A DNA stretch of 64,000 nt from Bacteroidota bacterium (GTDB lineage Bacteria; Bacteroidota; Bacteroidia; Flavobacteriales; Flavobacteriaceae), in assembly GCA_023386585.1 (NCBI GenBank), contig JAEWJM010000019.1, positions 89,984 through 153,983 on the forward strand. The letters are read 5' to 3'. The first letter of the stretch is position 1. Every line of letters begins with the position of its first letter. Under the pieces are notes generated by a model. It was not told where the DNA came from. It saw nothing but the letters and a program-made list of their open reading frames with translations, and made no database searches. Position numbers and translations under genes: made by a program. This document shows positions 34,963-44,657 of this stretch, one piece after another.

Positions 34963-35391
34963 CTATTTAACTTCAATTGGTTTTTTGGAATTTATCCGAA
35001 CTACAGTATACGGATAAGTGATTGCCGAGGTTGTCATCGAACCCTTAGCCGGCTCATTTTCGTGCACGGTAACGATTATCTTATCGGCAGTTTCAACCAC
35101 ATTGTCAACGGTTATCGAATAGCCTCCCGACGTTTTTTCACCCATGTTCAAAACGAGGAAATTGGCAGTTTTAATGTCATCAGCTTTGATCTTCCGGCTT
35201 AGATGCTCGTCATTTTGAAGCATCGGGATTTCGTTTGGTTCGGAGATGATTTCATAAAAATGAATATTCCCGCCGCCGTCACTTTGTTGTGTCAGAATCT
35301 CATACAGCGGCCGTTTCACAGGCGCGGCGCTTTTGGTCGCACAGGAAGCAGCTGCAATAAAAAGCATTATGAGTCCACCGATCTTTTTCAT
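34963..35391 (-). CDS. PrcB C-terminal-like lipoprotein
   Basis: A 142-residue lipoprotein (signal MKKIGGLIMLFIAAASC, Cys-17). The stretch FLVLNMGEKTSGGYSITVDNV matches the PrcB_C family, named after a treponemal protease-complex subunit. It is translationally coupled to bshA (ATGA overlap 35388-35391). A role at the outer membrane in protein complexes is possible; function unknown. Confidence 0.75.
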   Translation of the reverse strand: MKKIGGLIMLFIAAASCATKSAAPVKRPLYEILTQQSDGGGNIHFYEIISEPNEIPMLQNDEHLSRKIKADDIKTANFLVLNMGEKTSGGYSITVDNVVETADKIIVTVHENEPAKGSMTTSAITYPYTVVRINSKKPIEVK

Positions 35392-36521
35392 ATTTCCTTG
35401 CTTATTGCTTTTTTGTACAAGTCTTCGTAGAGAGGAAGAATATTTTTGATGTCAAATTGCTTCGCTACACCCAGCGCATTGTTTTTAAATTGGGCAAGAA
35501 CCGATTCGTTGCCCAGGATCCGGATCGCATTTTCAGCCATTGATTCGACGTCGCCCACATTGCTCAGAAAACCGGAAACCCCGTTGAAGTTCACTTCAGG
35601 AAGACCGCCGGAATTACTTGAAATAACAGGAACTCCCCAAGCCATTGCTTCCAATGCAGCGAGACCGAAGCTTTCGGTTTCGGATGGCAAGAGAAACAAG
35701 TCGGAATAACTCAGGATCCGGTCGATCTCGTTACTGTTTCCGAAGAAAATCACTTTATTTTCGATGCCGAGTTTTCTGCAAAGCCGCTCCGCTTTTTCCT
35801 TTTCCGGACCATCGCCCACCATCATCAGTCGCGCCGGGATTTTTTTCTGGATTTTATCGAAGATTTTTATAATATCCGGAATGCGTTTGACTTTTCTGAA
35901 ATTGCTGATGTGCGTTATAATCCGTTCGCCTTCCCTTGCTAAAACGGAACGTCGGCACGGAATATTTGATGCATTTGCCGATTTTTCGAGTTCGATGAAG
36001 TTGGGAATCACATGAATTTCCTTCTTGATGTTGAAGAGTTTGTACGTTTCCTCTTTAAGCGATTGCGAAACCGACGTTACAACATCCGATTTGTTGATGC
36101 TGAAAGTTACGGCAGTCTTATAAAAAGGATGATTTCCCACAAGGGTAATATCGGTTCCGTGCAACGTGGTCACCATCGGGATGTCGATTCCTTCATCCAT
36201 CAACATCTGCTTTGCCATATATCCTGCATAAGCATGCGGAATGGCATAATGAACGTGCAGCAGTTCGATGTTGTAAAGCTTTACCATATCGACAAGCTTA
36301 CTCGACAAAGCCAATTCGTACGGCTGATAGTGGAATAACGGATATTCTGGAACGTTGACTTCGTGATAGTGAACGTTTGGGTTGATTAGTGCAAGCCTGA
36401 CGGGCTGACGATACGTTATAAAGTGTATTTCGTGTCCGCGGTGCGCCAACTCAAGTCCGAGCTCGGTGGCAACTACGCCGCTTCCTCCAAAAGTAGGATA
36501 ACAAACAATGGCAATTTTCAT
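35388..36521 (-). CDS. bshA: N-acetyl-alpha-D-glucosaminyl L-malate synthase
   Basis: A 377-residue GT4 glycosyltransferase, first enzyme of bacillithiol synthesis (UDP-GlcNAc plus L-malate). Its N-terminus MKIAIVCYPTFGGSGVVATELG and the HVHYAIPHAYAGYMA segment are BshA hallmarks; the nucleotide-binding ETESFGLAALEAMAWGVPVISS lies near the C-terminus. This indicates the organism makes bacillithiol. A TAAATTTG box (36550-36557, minus) lies 29 bases upstream and is the likely promoter. Confidence 0.93.
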   Translation of the reverse strand: MKIAIVCYPTFGGSGVVATELGLELAHRGHEIHFITYRQPVRLALINPNVHYHEVNVPEYPLFHYQPYELALSSKLVDMVKLYNIELLHVHYAIPHAYAGYMAKQMLMDEGIDIPMVTTLHGTDITLVGNHPFYKTAVTFSINKSDVVTSVSQSLKEETYKLFNIKKEIHVIPNFIELEKSANASNIPCRRSVLAREGERIITHISNFRKVKRIPDIIKIFDKIQKKIPARLMMVGDGPEKEKAERLCRKLGIENKVIFFGNSNEIDRILSYSDLFLLPSETESFGLAALEAMAWGVPVISSNSGGLPEVNFNGVSGFLSNVGDVESMAENAIRILGNESVLAQFKNNALGVAKQFDIKNILPLYEDLYKKAISKEI

Positions 36522-36549
36522 AATAATCTTTGACCCTACTAAGTTACGG

Positions 36550-36557
36550 CAAATTTA
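36550..36557 (-). promoter_or_regulatory. Candidate -7 promoter box of bshA
   Basis: Minus strand TAAATTTG, full match to TAnnTTTG, 28 bases from the bshA ATG. Confidence 0.4.
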
Positions 36558-36613
36558 GTTTTGTCGGCCGCTTCGATTGATTCGCGTTTGATCGTGCTGG
36601 CTGGAAGATCAAT

Positions 36614-39526
36614 TTACTTAATGATCGCTTGCTGGATGACTTTCTGAATGTCTTCGCGGATATTTTCTTTTGAAAGTGTGTTCACCGCCGAATCCGGCCA
36701 TGTGCGGTTGGAAAGAAAGACATACACGATTTCAGTTTCGGGATCTGCCCACGCCATTGTTCCGGTAAATCCGGTATGGCCAAAGCTTTTCGTCGATACG
36801 CAACCGCACGTCGGACCTGGAGTTCCTGGCAATTGAGGCTTATCAAAGCCAAGTCCGCGGCGATTTCCTTCCCGGCAGAAATAGCAAGTATTGAAATCAT
36901 CAAAAGTATCTTCGGAAAAATAGCGCCGGTTGCCATAGGTGCCTTTCCACAAATACATCTGCATCATCTTGGCGATGTCCATTGAATTGGAAAAAATCCC
37001 AGCGTGGCCGCCAACTCCACCTTCCATTGCAGCTTCCATATCGTGAACATAACCCTGAACAACCTGATGACGGAAGTATTTGTCGTCTTCCGTCGGAGGA
37101 ATGACGCTCATATCGTATTTGTGAAGCGGATTGTACGTCGTATTGTTCATGCCAATCGACTTATAAAAATTGTTGTAGCTCAGGCTGTCAAGCGTTTTCC
37201 CGGTAGTTTTTTCAAGATATTCTTTAAGGATGATAAACGTAAAATCGCTGTATTTGTATTCTTTTTTGGGAAGCAGCTTGCTATGGGCGATCAGGCTCAT
37301 GATCGTATCATGGTAATCGTTCCTGATGTATAGATTATCGGCAACCTGTTTTGAAAACTGCGGATCTCCTGTCTTGCGATAGTACTTTGGACTCGGGAAA
37401 CCCAAACTGTCAAGAGTTGCCTTATAAAATGGAATCCATGCCTGCAGCCGCGCGTAATGAGACAGCAACTCTTTGAACTGAATATGTTCTTTATCGGTAT
37501 TTTCAAAAATGGATGGAAGCATTTCGCCTAAAGTCGAGTGAAGGTTGACCTTTTGGGCATCGTACATCTGCATCACGTTTGGCAACGTCGAGAGAATCTT
37601 CGTCAATGAAGCAACATCGTAAAGGTCGGTATTGGTGATTTTAACTGCCTTGTCGTAAACCTGAGTTCCGAAAGATTTCTGGTAGATCACTTTCCCTTTT
37701 CTGGCAACAAGAACCTGGATTCCGGGCGTCATTTTGCCGTTGATCGCCTTCATTGCGAGCTGATCGATTCTCGAAAGCACCGCCGAATTCATCCCGACAT
37801 TTTCCGGTTTTGCAAATCCAAGTCGGTTGATACCATCAGTCTGTAGGCCGAAATTCAGAGGAAAAATCGCATTTACGGTAACCGGAAGTTTGCCTTTCGA
37901 CTTCACCGCTCCAAAGATCATTTCTGCCGAAACCGTTTGTGCAACGTCAGTATTCTGGTAGGAAATTACGAGTCCGTTAATGTGTGAAAAATCAGCTATC
38001 GGAAGAAGCGAATACGGTTTCGCAAAAACATCGACAATCACTTCATTATACTTGGAGATCGTATCGAGTTTAGCGAGTTCATAGGGCGTAAAATCGTGCT
38101 TTTTCCATGCGCCGTCAGCTTTGTGGTATCCGACGATAACTTTCGTGAATGGCTTTAGCCGAACCTTCAGGCTGTCGAGGTTATCTTCCGCGATTTCAGT
38201 GATTTCGGTGTATTTCTGAAGTGTCTTTAGAAAAGGCTGGTGGTTGTCGTCGCCTAATTTTACGTACGCGATTCTTTCCTTGTCGAGTTCGCGAATTGGA
38301 AGTACCGTTTCGTTGTTTTTTATGACAGTGATCGCGTTTTCGTAAAGTTGGTATTGCAACGCGTCATTGGCAGGCGTATTTAAATCCTGGTAAAGGTTTT
38401 CGGTCTTTATCGGTGAATACATATCGAGTCCGGCGCGGTATTTATATCTCAGGATTTTCTTCACCGAATGCGACAGCCGCTCTTCCGAAAGAATGCTGTC
38501 CTGGTAAGCCATGCAGATTTTCTCCAGCGCCAGCGGCACATTTTCAGGAAAAAGCAATATATCGTTTCCTGCCATAAAGGCTGCCAGATCGATTTCACCG
38601 GGCGATTTGAAGTTGCTCGCCCCTTTCATGTTGAGCGCATCGGTAAATATCAGTCCGTCAAAGCCCAACTGCTTTTGAAGAATGTTGGTAACGACGTTAT
38701 ACGAAATCGACGACGGGTAATTCTCGCGTGACTCCAGGCTCGGCACATTGAGATGGGCAACCATGACTGAAGCCAATCCTTCCTCAATCAGTTTTTTGTA
38801 TGGATAAAACTCCACATCGTTGATTCGTTCTGCGGAAAAATTAACGGTAGGCAAACCAAGGTGCGAATCGGTTTCGGTATCGCCATGGCCGGGAAAATGT
38901 TTGCCTGTGGCGAAAACTCCCTGACGCTGTATGCCTTTCATCAGGGCCAACGCGCGGTTGGTGACATTGATCTTATCCTCGCCAAACGAGCGGTTTCCGA
39001 TTATCGGGTTGCGCGGATTGGTGTTGATATCGAGTACGGGCGCGAAATTGAAGTTAATTCCCATTCTCCGGCTTTGCTTGCCGTATTCGGTACCGACTTT
39101 TTCAATCAGGCTAATATCCTGAATCGCTCCCAAAGTCATATTCCACGGAAAACGGCTGACAGAATCGAGCCGCATCGCCAAGCCCCATTCGGCGTCAATT
39201 CCGATAAATAACGGTGTTTTTGACATCGCCTGATACTTATTGGTCAGCTTTGCCTGTCGTCCCGGGCCACCCTGAAAAAATATTAATCCGCCGATTTTGT
39301 AATCTCTGATCAGCTTCTGGATTGCATTTGTATGGACGGTGTCCTTGTTCGAATACGCAGCAACCATAAAAAGCTGGCCGATGCGTTCATCAAGTGTCAT
39401 GTGATTGTACACGCTATCCACCCATGCGATTTCGGTAGGCCTGTTATAGAGACGGTTTGCCTTTTTAAATTGACCGAATGCGATCGGGCCCAATAAAAGG
39501 AACAGAAGGATAATCCGGTATTTCAT
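36614..39526 (-). CDS. Glycoside hydrolase family 3 - serine beta-lactamase-family fusion
   Basis: A 970-residue exported protein (signal MKYRIILLFLLLGPIAFGQ). Residues about 40-370 are a GH3 beta-N-acetylhexosaminidase domain with the NagZ-type His-Asp loop KHFPGHGDTETDSH and nucleophile region FTDALNMKGA. A GH3 C-terminal domain follows to about 570. Residues 600-965 are a class C beta-lactamase-like domain with S-x-x-K (ASLTKILS), Y-S-D (YKYSDFTF) and H-T-G (GHTGFTG). The combination points to cell-wall muropeptide processing in the periplasm. It is 9 bases downstream of the next gene in the operon. Confidence 0.9.
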   Translation of the reverse strand: MKYRIILLFLLLGPIAFGQFKKANRLYNRPTEIAWVDSVYNHMTLDERIGQLFMVAAYSNKDTVHTNAIQKLIRDYKIGGLIFFQGGPGRQAKLTNKYQAMSKTPLFIGIDAEWGLAMRLDSVSRFPWNMTLGAIQDISLIEKVGTEYGKQSRRMGINFNFAPVLDINTNPRNPIIGNRSFGEDKINVTNRALALMKGIQRQGVFATGKHFPGHGDTETDSHLGLPTVNFSAERINDVEFYPYKKLIEEGLASVMVAHLNVPSLESRENYPSSISYNVVTNILQKQLGFDGLIFTDALNMKGASNFKSPGEIDLAAFMAGNDILLFPENVPLALEKICMAYQDSILSEERLSHSVKKILRYKYRAGLDMYSPIKTENLYQDLNTPANDALQYQLYENAITVIKNNETVLPIRELDKERIAYVKLGDDNHQPFLKTLQKYTEITEIAEDNLDSLKVRLKPFTKVIVGYHKADGAWKKHDFTPYELAKLDTISKYNEVIVDVFAKPYSLLPIADFSHINGLVISYQNTDVAQTVSAEMIFGAVKSKGKLPVTVNAIFPLNFGLQTDGINRLGFAKPENVGMNSAVLSRIDQLAMKAINGKMTPGIQVLVARKGKVIYQKSFGTQVYDKAVKITNTDLYDVASLTKILSTLPNVMQMYDAQKVNLHSTLGEMLPSIFENTDKEHIQFKELLSHYARLQAWIPFYKATLDSLGFPSPKYYRKTGDPQFSKQVADNLYIRNDYHDTIMSLIAHSKLLPKKEYKYSDFTFIILKEYLEKTTGKTLDSLSYNNFYKSIGMNNTTYNPLHKYDMSVIPPTEDDKYFRHQVVQGYVHDMEAAMEGGVGGHAGIFSNSMDIAKMMQMYLWKGTYGNRRYFSEDTFDDFNTCYFCREGNRRGLGFDKPQLPGTPGPTCGCVSTKSFGHTGFTGTMAWADPETEIVYVFLSNRTWPDSAVNTLSKENIREDIQKVIQQAIIK

Positions 39527-39535
39527 CGCAAAATT

Positions 39536-40018
39536 TTAAAAAAATCGGCTGTGCCAGCTTTCGCCAGCGGGAACTTCCCAATATTCAGCCCACTCGCCAA
39601 CAGTATTTACGAGATTATTGAAGACAATTGTTTTATCGGAAACTGCTTTTTCCTTCGCCAGCTTTTTGAATTCTGCCAGCGGTTTATGAGCAATATGTTC
39701 GCCTATGCGAAAAGTCACGTTCATTTTGTCGAGCAGGTCGATGTTGTACCGCTGTTCGAGCGATTGTATGAACCGAACCGATTCATCAATGGAACAGCCG
39801 GTAGCCTGCTGCATATCCGGATTGACCGCAAGAATAATAAAGCGGTTGTGAAGCACTTGATAGGAAGCTTCCAGGGGCTGGCCGTGTGCTGCCCATTGCT
39901 CAACAAAATTGCGTACTTCAGGTTCTATCGCGGCAATTTCCTCATCGGAGAGTTTTCGGTTGGATTGATAGATCCAGATTCGGGATTCGTCCGGAAGTGT
40001 ATCGAATGAAACATACAT
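39536..40018 (-). CDS. Conserved flavobacterial protein, unknown function
   Basis: A 160-residue soluble protein (MYVSFDTLPDESRIWIYQSNR). Homologues are sometimes labelled ABC transporter ATPase, but no Walker A or signature motif exists, so that label should not be used. It lies 4 bases after the CCG-domain Fe-S gene and 9 bases before the GH3 fusion, so it belongs to their operon. The pair of ATG codons at 40018 and 40014 leaves the start uncertain by little. Confidence 0.7.
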   Translation of the reverse strand: MYVSFDTLPDESRIWIYQSNRKLSDEEIAAIEPEVRNFVEQWAAHGQPLEASYQVLHNRFIILAVNPDMQQATGCSIDESVRFIQSLEQRYNIDLLDKMNVTFRIGEHIAHKPLAEFKKLAKEKAVSDKTIVFNNLVNTVGEWAEYWEVPAGESWHSRFF

Positions 40019-40022
40019 AATC

Positions 40023-40826
40023 TTAATTGTTTGGCGTAAGGTCGTCTGCATTTGCGATCAGTTCGGCGATGTCCAAAACGCGTACTGATCCTTCTTTCTC
40101 TTTTCCTTTAACGCCGTCGGTAAGCATTGTATTGCAAAACGGACAGCCTGCCGCGATAATTTCAGGCTCGAGTGCAAGCGCTTCCTCGGTACGTTCGATG
40201 TTGATGTCCTTAAAGCCGGGTTCAGGCTCTTTAAACATTTGCGCACCACCGGCACCGCAACAGAGGCCGTTCGCCCGTGAGCGCTTCATTTCGACGAGTT
40301 CGGCGTCGAGTTTTTCAATCAGCTCGCGCGGCGCTTCATAAACTGAATTTGCCCTTCCAAGATAGCAGGGATCGTGAAAGGTGATCCTTTTGCCACGAAA
40401 TTGGCCACCTTCGATCGTCAGCCTGCCGTCATCCAAAAGCGACTTCAGGAACTGCGTATGGTGGACGACTTCGTAATTGCCGCCGAGTCCGGGATATTCA
40501 TTTTTGATCGTATTGAAACAATGCGGACAAGCGGTAACTATTTTTTTTACATCGTAGCCGTTGAGCACTTCGATATTCATCATCGCCTGCATCTGGAAAA
40601 GGAATTCATTTCCCGCGCGTTTCGCCGGGTCGCCGTTACAGCTTTCTTCGGTTCCTAAAACGGCAAACGAAATATTCGCCCTGTTCAGAATCCGCACGAA
40701 GGCTTTGGTTATCCGCTTTGCGCGATCGTCAAAGCTGCCGGCACATCCAACCCAGAAAAGTACTTCGGGTTGTTTGCCTTCGGCCATCATTTGCGCCATT
40801 GTCGGCACTGTTATATTTTCAGACAT
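40023..40826 (-). CDS. CCG-domain Fe-S oxidoreductase subunit (HdrB/GlpC-like)
   Basis: A 267-residue cytosolic protein with two cysteine-rich CCG domains: CPHCFNTIKNEYP then, further on, NGLCCGAGGAQMF and AGCPFCNTML. Such domains bind non-cubane Fe-S clusters or quinone sites in heterodisulfide reductase-like complexes. It is encoded right after a membrane protein with two 4Fe-4S motifs, and together they look like an electron-transfer module. Electron donor and acceptor are unknown. Confidence 0.85.
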   Translation of the reverse strand: MSENITVPTMAQMMAEGKQPEVLFWVGCAGSFDDRAKRITKAFVRILNRANISFAVLGTEESCNGDPAKRAGNEFLFQMQAMMNIEVLNGYDVKKIVTACPHCFNTIKNEYPGLGGNYEVVHHTQFLKSLLDDGRLTIEGGQFRGKRITFHDPCYLGRANSVYEAPRELIEKLDAELVEMKRSRANGLCCGAGGAQMFKEPEPGFKDINIERTEEALALEPEIIAAGCPFCNTMLTDGVKGKEKEGSVRVLDIAELIANADDLTPNN

Positions 40827-40929
40827 AATCTTTACTACAGTTATTTGTTTTCAGGTCTCGGCGCAGATTCCGATCGATATGATTTTTGTCAGCCAGGCTT
40901 TTTTTAAGCTACTGAATCGATCACTGCTT

Positions 40930-42258
40930 TTAATTTTCAGAAGCCCAATTGAGACGGTCTTGCTGATTGTACTGCCATGGCGCTCCGTTATTTTCCACAT
41001 TCGACATCATCGCGTTAAGCGACATCGGCGCAGCGCTTTGTTCCATGACAAGATAGCGCCGCAAATCCATAATAATAGATAGCGGGCTGATGCTAACCGG
41101 ACATTCCTCCACACAGGCATTACAGGTCGTACAAGCCCAAATTTCCTCAGGCGTGATATAATCGAAAAGCAATGTTTTGTTATCCGGAACAAACTGGCCC
41201 TTGTTCGCATCGATGTTTTTTCCGACTTCCTCCAACCGGTCGCGTGTATCCATCATGATCTTTCGCGGAGAAAGCTTTTTCCCGGTTATGTTCGCCGGGC
41301 AAGCCGATGTACAGCGTCCGCACTCGGTACAGGTATAGGCGTTCAGCAATTGTACCCAATTCAGGTCGGCCACGTCACTCGCTCCGAATTTTTCCGGAAC
41401 CGCAGCTTCCCCGCCCGCCGGCGCCGCAAAAGGATCTGCCGATGGATCAAGCATCAGCTTTACTTCATTGGTAACTGAATCCAGGTTTTTAAATTTTCCT
41501 TTTGGATCCAAATCGGCAAAATACGTGTTTGGAAAAGCCAGCAGAATGTGCAGGTGCTTGGAATAATACAAGTAATTCATGAAAATCAGGATTCCCGAAA
41601 TGTGCAGCCACCAGAAGCCGCGCTCCATAAGAACAACTGTTCCTTCGGGAATTCCGTTAAAAATCGGCGCAATAAACTGGCTCACCGGAAAAGGTCCGAC
41701 AGGTCGGTAATGTGAAAGCCCCATTTGCTGCAAATGAAAATCAGCGGCGTTCATCAGCAGGAAAAGCGACATTAGAACAATTTCGAAATACAGGATATAA
41801 TTCGCATCGCTTTTTGGCCATCCTCGCAAATCCGAATGGATAAACCGTTTCAGTCGGATAATGTTCCGCCTTGCCAGGAAAGTGATCACGGCAACCAGTA
41901 CAAGTACGGCGAGAACTTCAAATGAACCAATCAGGAACGTATAAAAACTTCCCATTGGAGCAAAAATACGATGGGTTCCGAAGATCCCGTCGATGATGAT
42001 CTCGAGAAGTTCAAGGTTGATTATGATGAAGCCCGCGTAAACAATAATGTGGAGCACTCCGGCGATTGGCCTTTTGACCATCTTGGACTGCCCGAGGGCA
42101 ACCAGCGCCATGTTTCCCCAACGTGCTGCCGGATTATCGTGCCGGTCTGCTTTCTTCCCGAGCCTGATGTTCCTGACAAGTTTTTTTACATTCCGGGCAA
42201 AGTATCCAAATCCGAGGATCAGCAGGATCGCAAAAAGGATATTGTCGAGGTATTGCAT
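40930..42258 (-). CDS. Membrane Fe-S protein with two 4Fe-4S clusters
   Basis: A 442-residue protein with about five membrane helices in the first 250 residues (NarI/HdrE-like) and two ferredoxin motifs in the C-terminal part: CTECGRCTSACPANI and CTTCNACVEECPVSI. It most likely anchors the CCG protein encoded downstream and passes electrons to or from the quinone pool. Its ATG directly abuts the stop of the MCE gene. Confidence 0.85.
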   Translation of the reverse strand: MQYLDNILFAILLILGFGYFARNVKKLVRNIRLGKKADRHDNPAARWGNMALVALGQSKMVKRPIAGVLHIIVYAGFIIINLELLEIIIDGIFGTHRIFAPMGSFYTFLIGSFEVLAVLVLVAVITFLARRNIIRLKRFIHSDLRGWPKSDANYILYFEIVLMSLFLLMNAADFHLQQMGLSHYRPVGPFPVSQFIAPIFNGIPEGTVVLMERGFWWLHISGILIFMNYLYYSKHLHILLAFPNTYFADLDPKGKFKNLDSVTNEVKLMLDPSADPFAAPAGGEAAVPEKFGASDVADLNWVQLLNAYTCTECGRCTSACPANITGKKLSPRKIMMDTRDRLEEVGKNIDANKGQFVPDNKTLLFDYITPEEIWACTTCNACVEECPVSISPLSIIMDLRRYLVMEQSAAPMSLNAMMSNVENNGAPWQYNQQDRLNWASEN

Positions 42259-43224
42259 TTATGGAGTTTTTATTAGAGTATCATTTGGTTTTGGCGCCAC
42301 GTACGGCTTATTTTTCTTTCCGAATACGGAAATATTCACATATCGCGTCGGATTAAGCCTGATGTCCTGAAGCAGCAACTCAAGTTCTTTCGAGGTATGG
42401 TCGAGGTTGCGATAAAGCTCTTCGTCGTTGATCAGTTTGCCTAACGTACCTTTTCCGGACTGGATCTGTGTCATGATCTGGTCGACTTTACCCAAGGCAG
42501 TTTCAAGCGTTTTTAGGGTCTTTCCGATTTCGGCATTTGCAAGCGTATCGGAAACCTTAGAAAAGTTGGATGAAACCTTGTCGAGGTTGGTAAAGGTCCG
42601 ATCCAGCTTCGATTTGTTATTGTTCAGAATTTCACTCAGGCTTCCCGACGCATCTCGAAAACCAGCCATTGTCTGATTAAGATTGGCAATCGCGCTTTTT
42701 AGGTTGTTTTTGGTATTGGCGTCGAAAATGGTATTGATGTTTCTAAGTACGACATCGGCGCTGACAACCATTTTCTCGACTTTCTCCTGAAGCGGTGTCA
42801 GTTTCTCTCCAACCAAAGCAGTCAAACCTGGCACCACGCCGCCGCTGAGCCTGTCTCCGGATTCGGCCAGTGTCGGATTATTGAGGTCAGGAACAATTTG
42901 AATCTGCTTTCCTCCTATCAGCCCGGGCTCGTAAATATTGATTTTGCTGGTTTTTGATATCGGGAAATCGGTCTTTACCTGGATCTCAACCAGAAGCTTT
43001 CCCGTTTTGTTTTCTAAGGTAATCGCGCTGACCTTTCCGACAACCAAACCGTTGATCGTAACGGGCGCCGAAGCCGCAAGGCCTTCAACATTGTCATATT
43101 GCGCGTAAAAAGTTTTGTAGTTGGCCAACAAGTCGCGGCCTTTCAAAAAGCTATATCCCCAAATGAACAGCAGTATTGACGCAATTACAAGGACGGCTGT
43201 TTTTATCTCTCTTGATACTCTCAA
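42259..43224 (-). CDS. MCE (MlaD-like) family lipid-transport protein
   Basis: A 321-residue protein with an N-terminal membrane helix (IKTAVLVIASILLFIWGYSFL) and an MCE domain (about 35-115; YAQYDNVEGLAASAPVTINGLVVGKV), followed by a long helical region. MCE proteins bind lipids between the inner and outer membrane. The frame begins with TTG at 43224 (TTGAGAGTATCAAG); no ATG is suitable, and the sequence after it matches the usual flavobacterial N-terminus. No MlaE/F permease genes are adjacent. Confidence 0.87.
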   Translation of the reverse strand: MRVSREIKTAVLVIASILLFIWGYSFLKGRDLLANYKTFYAQYDNVEGLAASAPVTINGLVVGKVSAITLENKTGKLLVEIQVKTDFPISKTSKINIYEPGLIGGKQIQIVPDLNNPTLAESGDRLSGGVVPGLTALVGEKLTPLQEKVEKMVVSADVVLRNINTIFDANTKNNLKSAIANLNQTMAGFRDASGSLSEILNNNKSKLDRTFTNLDKVSSNFSKVSDTLANAEIGKTLKTLETALGKVDQIMTQIQSGKGTLGKLINDEELYRNLDHTSKELELLLQDIRLNPTRYVNISVFGKKNKPYVAPKPNDTLIKTP

Positions 43225-43246
43225 ATTCGTTTTTGTTTAGCACGTA

Positions 43247-44443
43247 CTACCGGTGCTGGTTAGTTAATGCTTCCTGAATGCTGATTTTTTTCCCATCCCG
43301 GAAAGCGATCACGAAAGCGGATTCATAGCCTTTGCCCCTGGCTTCCTGCATCAGCCGCCGCGCATCGTTGTAATCGTTCGTCTCGCCATACATGTATTTA
43401 TACAGGTTGTTGGCAGTCAGCATTGAAATCGATCCCAGGCCATTGAAGTTCGATGGAACAAGGTCAAGTTTCGTACTGCTCACCGCAAGCTGCACTTTGA
43501 AAGTTACGCCATTTGGTTCGTTCGGTAAAGGAATTTCAGGCTTTTTTTCAGGTGTTTTTTCAGGAATTTTGGCGATGACTTTTGCCGGAATTGAATCCGG
43601 ATCAGGAGTCGATTTTATTGGAACGTCAATCACTTTTGCAGAAGGCTTGTCGGCAACATTATCTACGGCGCCGCTTCCATAATATTCTTTCTTGTAGCTG
43701 ATGATAGCATCGGCAATTGCCCTTGCGGTCTGGGTCTGACCTTCTTCAGAATCGAGATAACTTCCGTCATCAGGATTTGAAATGAATCCCATTTCGATCA
43801 ACACGCGCGGCATATACGCCTTGTGCAATACCATATACGGCGCTTGTTTGACGCCGCGGCTTTTCTTTTTCAGCCCGTCTGTGAAAATATCCTGGATTTT
43901 TCTGGCAAGCGTGATACTGTTGTCGAGGTATAATTCCTGTTGGATTGTGGTTCCGATAACCGTCTCAGGAGAATTCGGGTCGTACCCTTCATACTTCTGC
44001 TTATAATCCTTTTCAAGTGTAATAACCGAGTTTTCGCGCTTTGCAGCCTCAAGGTTGGAAGCGTTCTTGGTCATACCCATTACATAAGTCTCGGTTCCGG
44101 CAGCGGCTGAATTCTTGTTGGCATTGCAATGGATCGATACAAAAATATGGGCATCGGCACGGTTAGCGATGTTGGCGCGCTCAACCAGGTCAATGAATAC
44201 GTCGGTTTTTCGGGTATAAATTACTTCAAATCCCGGAGTGTCTTCTAAAATTTTCCCCACCTTAAGCACAACTCCCAAGGCGATATTTTTTTCGATATGG
44301 CCATTATATACCGCACCAAAATCTTTCGCGCCGTGCCCTGCATCGAGTGCGACTTTAAAGTTTCCGGCCTGGCCAAAAACACTAAGGGAAAACGCGCAAA
44401 AAATTGTCAGAAAAAAAGCGGAATTTTTTTTGGAATTACCCAT
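43247..44443 (-). CDS. N-acetylmuramoyl-L-alanine amidase, copy 1 (exported)
   Basis: A 398-residue Amidase_3 enzyme with a signal peptide (FFLTIFCAFSLSVFGQ). Zn ligands and catalytic Glu are visible: DAGHGAKDFG, GHIEKNIALG, SIHCNANKN and LIEMGFISNPDD. A Pro-rich linker (about 280-310) leads to a C-terminal SPOR-like domain (FKVQLAVSSTKLD...). It cleaves septal peptidoglycan cross-links. It is a tandem paralogue of 44795-45925; its Lys-Pro linker is longer by about 20 residues. It lies 22 bases upstream of the MCE gene. Confidence 0.93.
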   Translation of the reverse strand: MGNSKKNSAFFLTIFCAFSLSVFGQAGNFKVALDAGHGAKDFGAVYNGHIEKNIALGVVLKVGKILEDTPGFEVIYTRKTDVFIDLVERANIANRADAHIFVSIHCNANKNSAAAGTETYVMGMTKNASNLEAAKRENSVITLEKDYKQKYEGYDPNSPETVIGTTIQQELYLDNSITLARKIQDIFTDGLKKKSRGVKQAPYMVLHKAYMPRVLIEMGFISNPDDGSYLDSEEGQTQTARAIADAIISYKKEYYGSGAVDNVADKPSAKVIDVPIKSTPDPDSIPAKVIAKIPEKTPEKKPEIPLPNEPNGVTFKVQLAVSSTKLDLVPSNFNGLGSISMLTANNLYKYMYGETNDYNDARRLMQEARGKGYESAFVIAFRDGKKISIQEALTNQHR

Positions 44444-44570
44444 AAGAGCAAAAGTTAATTTAATTTAAACACTCAACTACAACGCGATTATTTGTCGACT
44501 ACTGACAAAATTATCTGTAAGTTTTGGGTGCCAAAACTATCAAATTTTTACAAAAATACTATTAATAGCC

Positions 44571-44657
44571 TTGTACACAAACTTATTTAATATCGTTTTA
44601 TCAGCAATGTTTCTAACAATTTGCGGCGCAAAATTTTACCCGCAAAATATCGACTAA
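44571..44657 (+). pseudogene. Truncated lptD 5' remnant
   Basis: Codons from TTG at 44571 read LYTNLFNIVLSAMFLTICGA then KFYPQNID and a TAA at 44655. The lptD gene at 46045 reads LRTNLFNIVLSAMFLTICGA followed by KVYSQDIP. The signal-peptide coding part is thus preserved nearly base for base and then cut off. It cannot make an LptD protein. It is the edge of the duplicated block. Confidence 0.85.

Noticed and set aside
39536..40018. ABC transporter ATPase label often given to this family
   Set aside because: No Walker A, Walker B or signature motif is present in the 160 residues.
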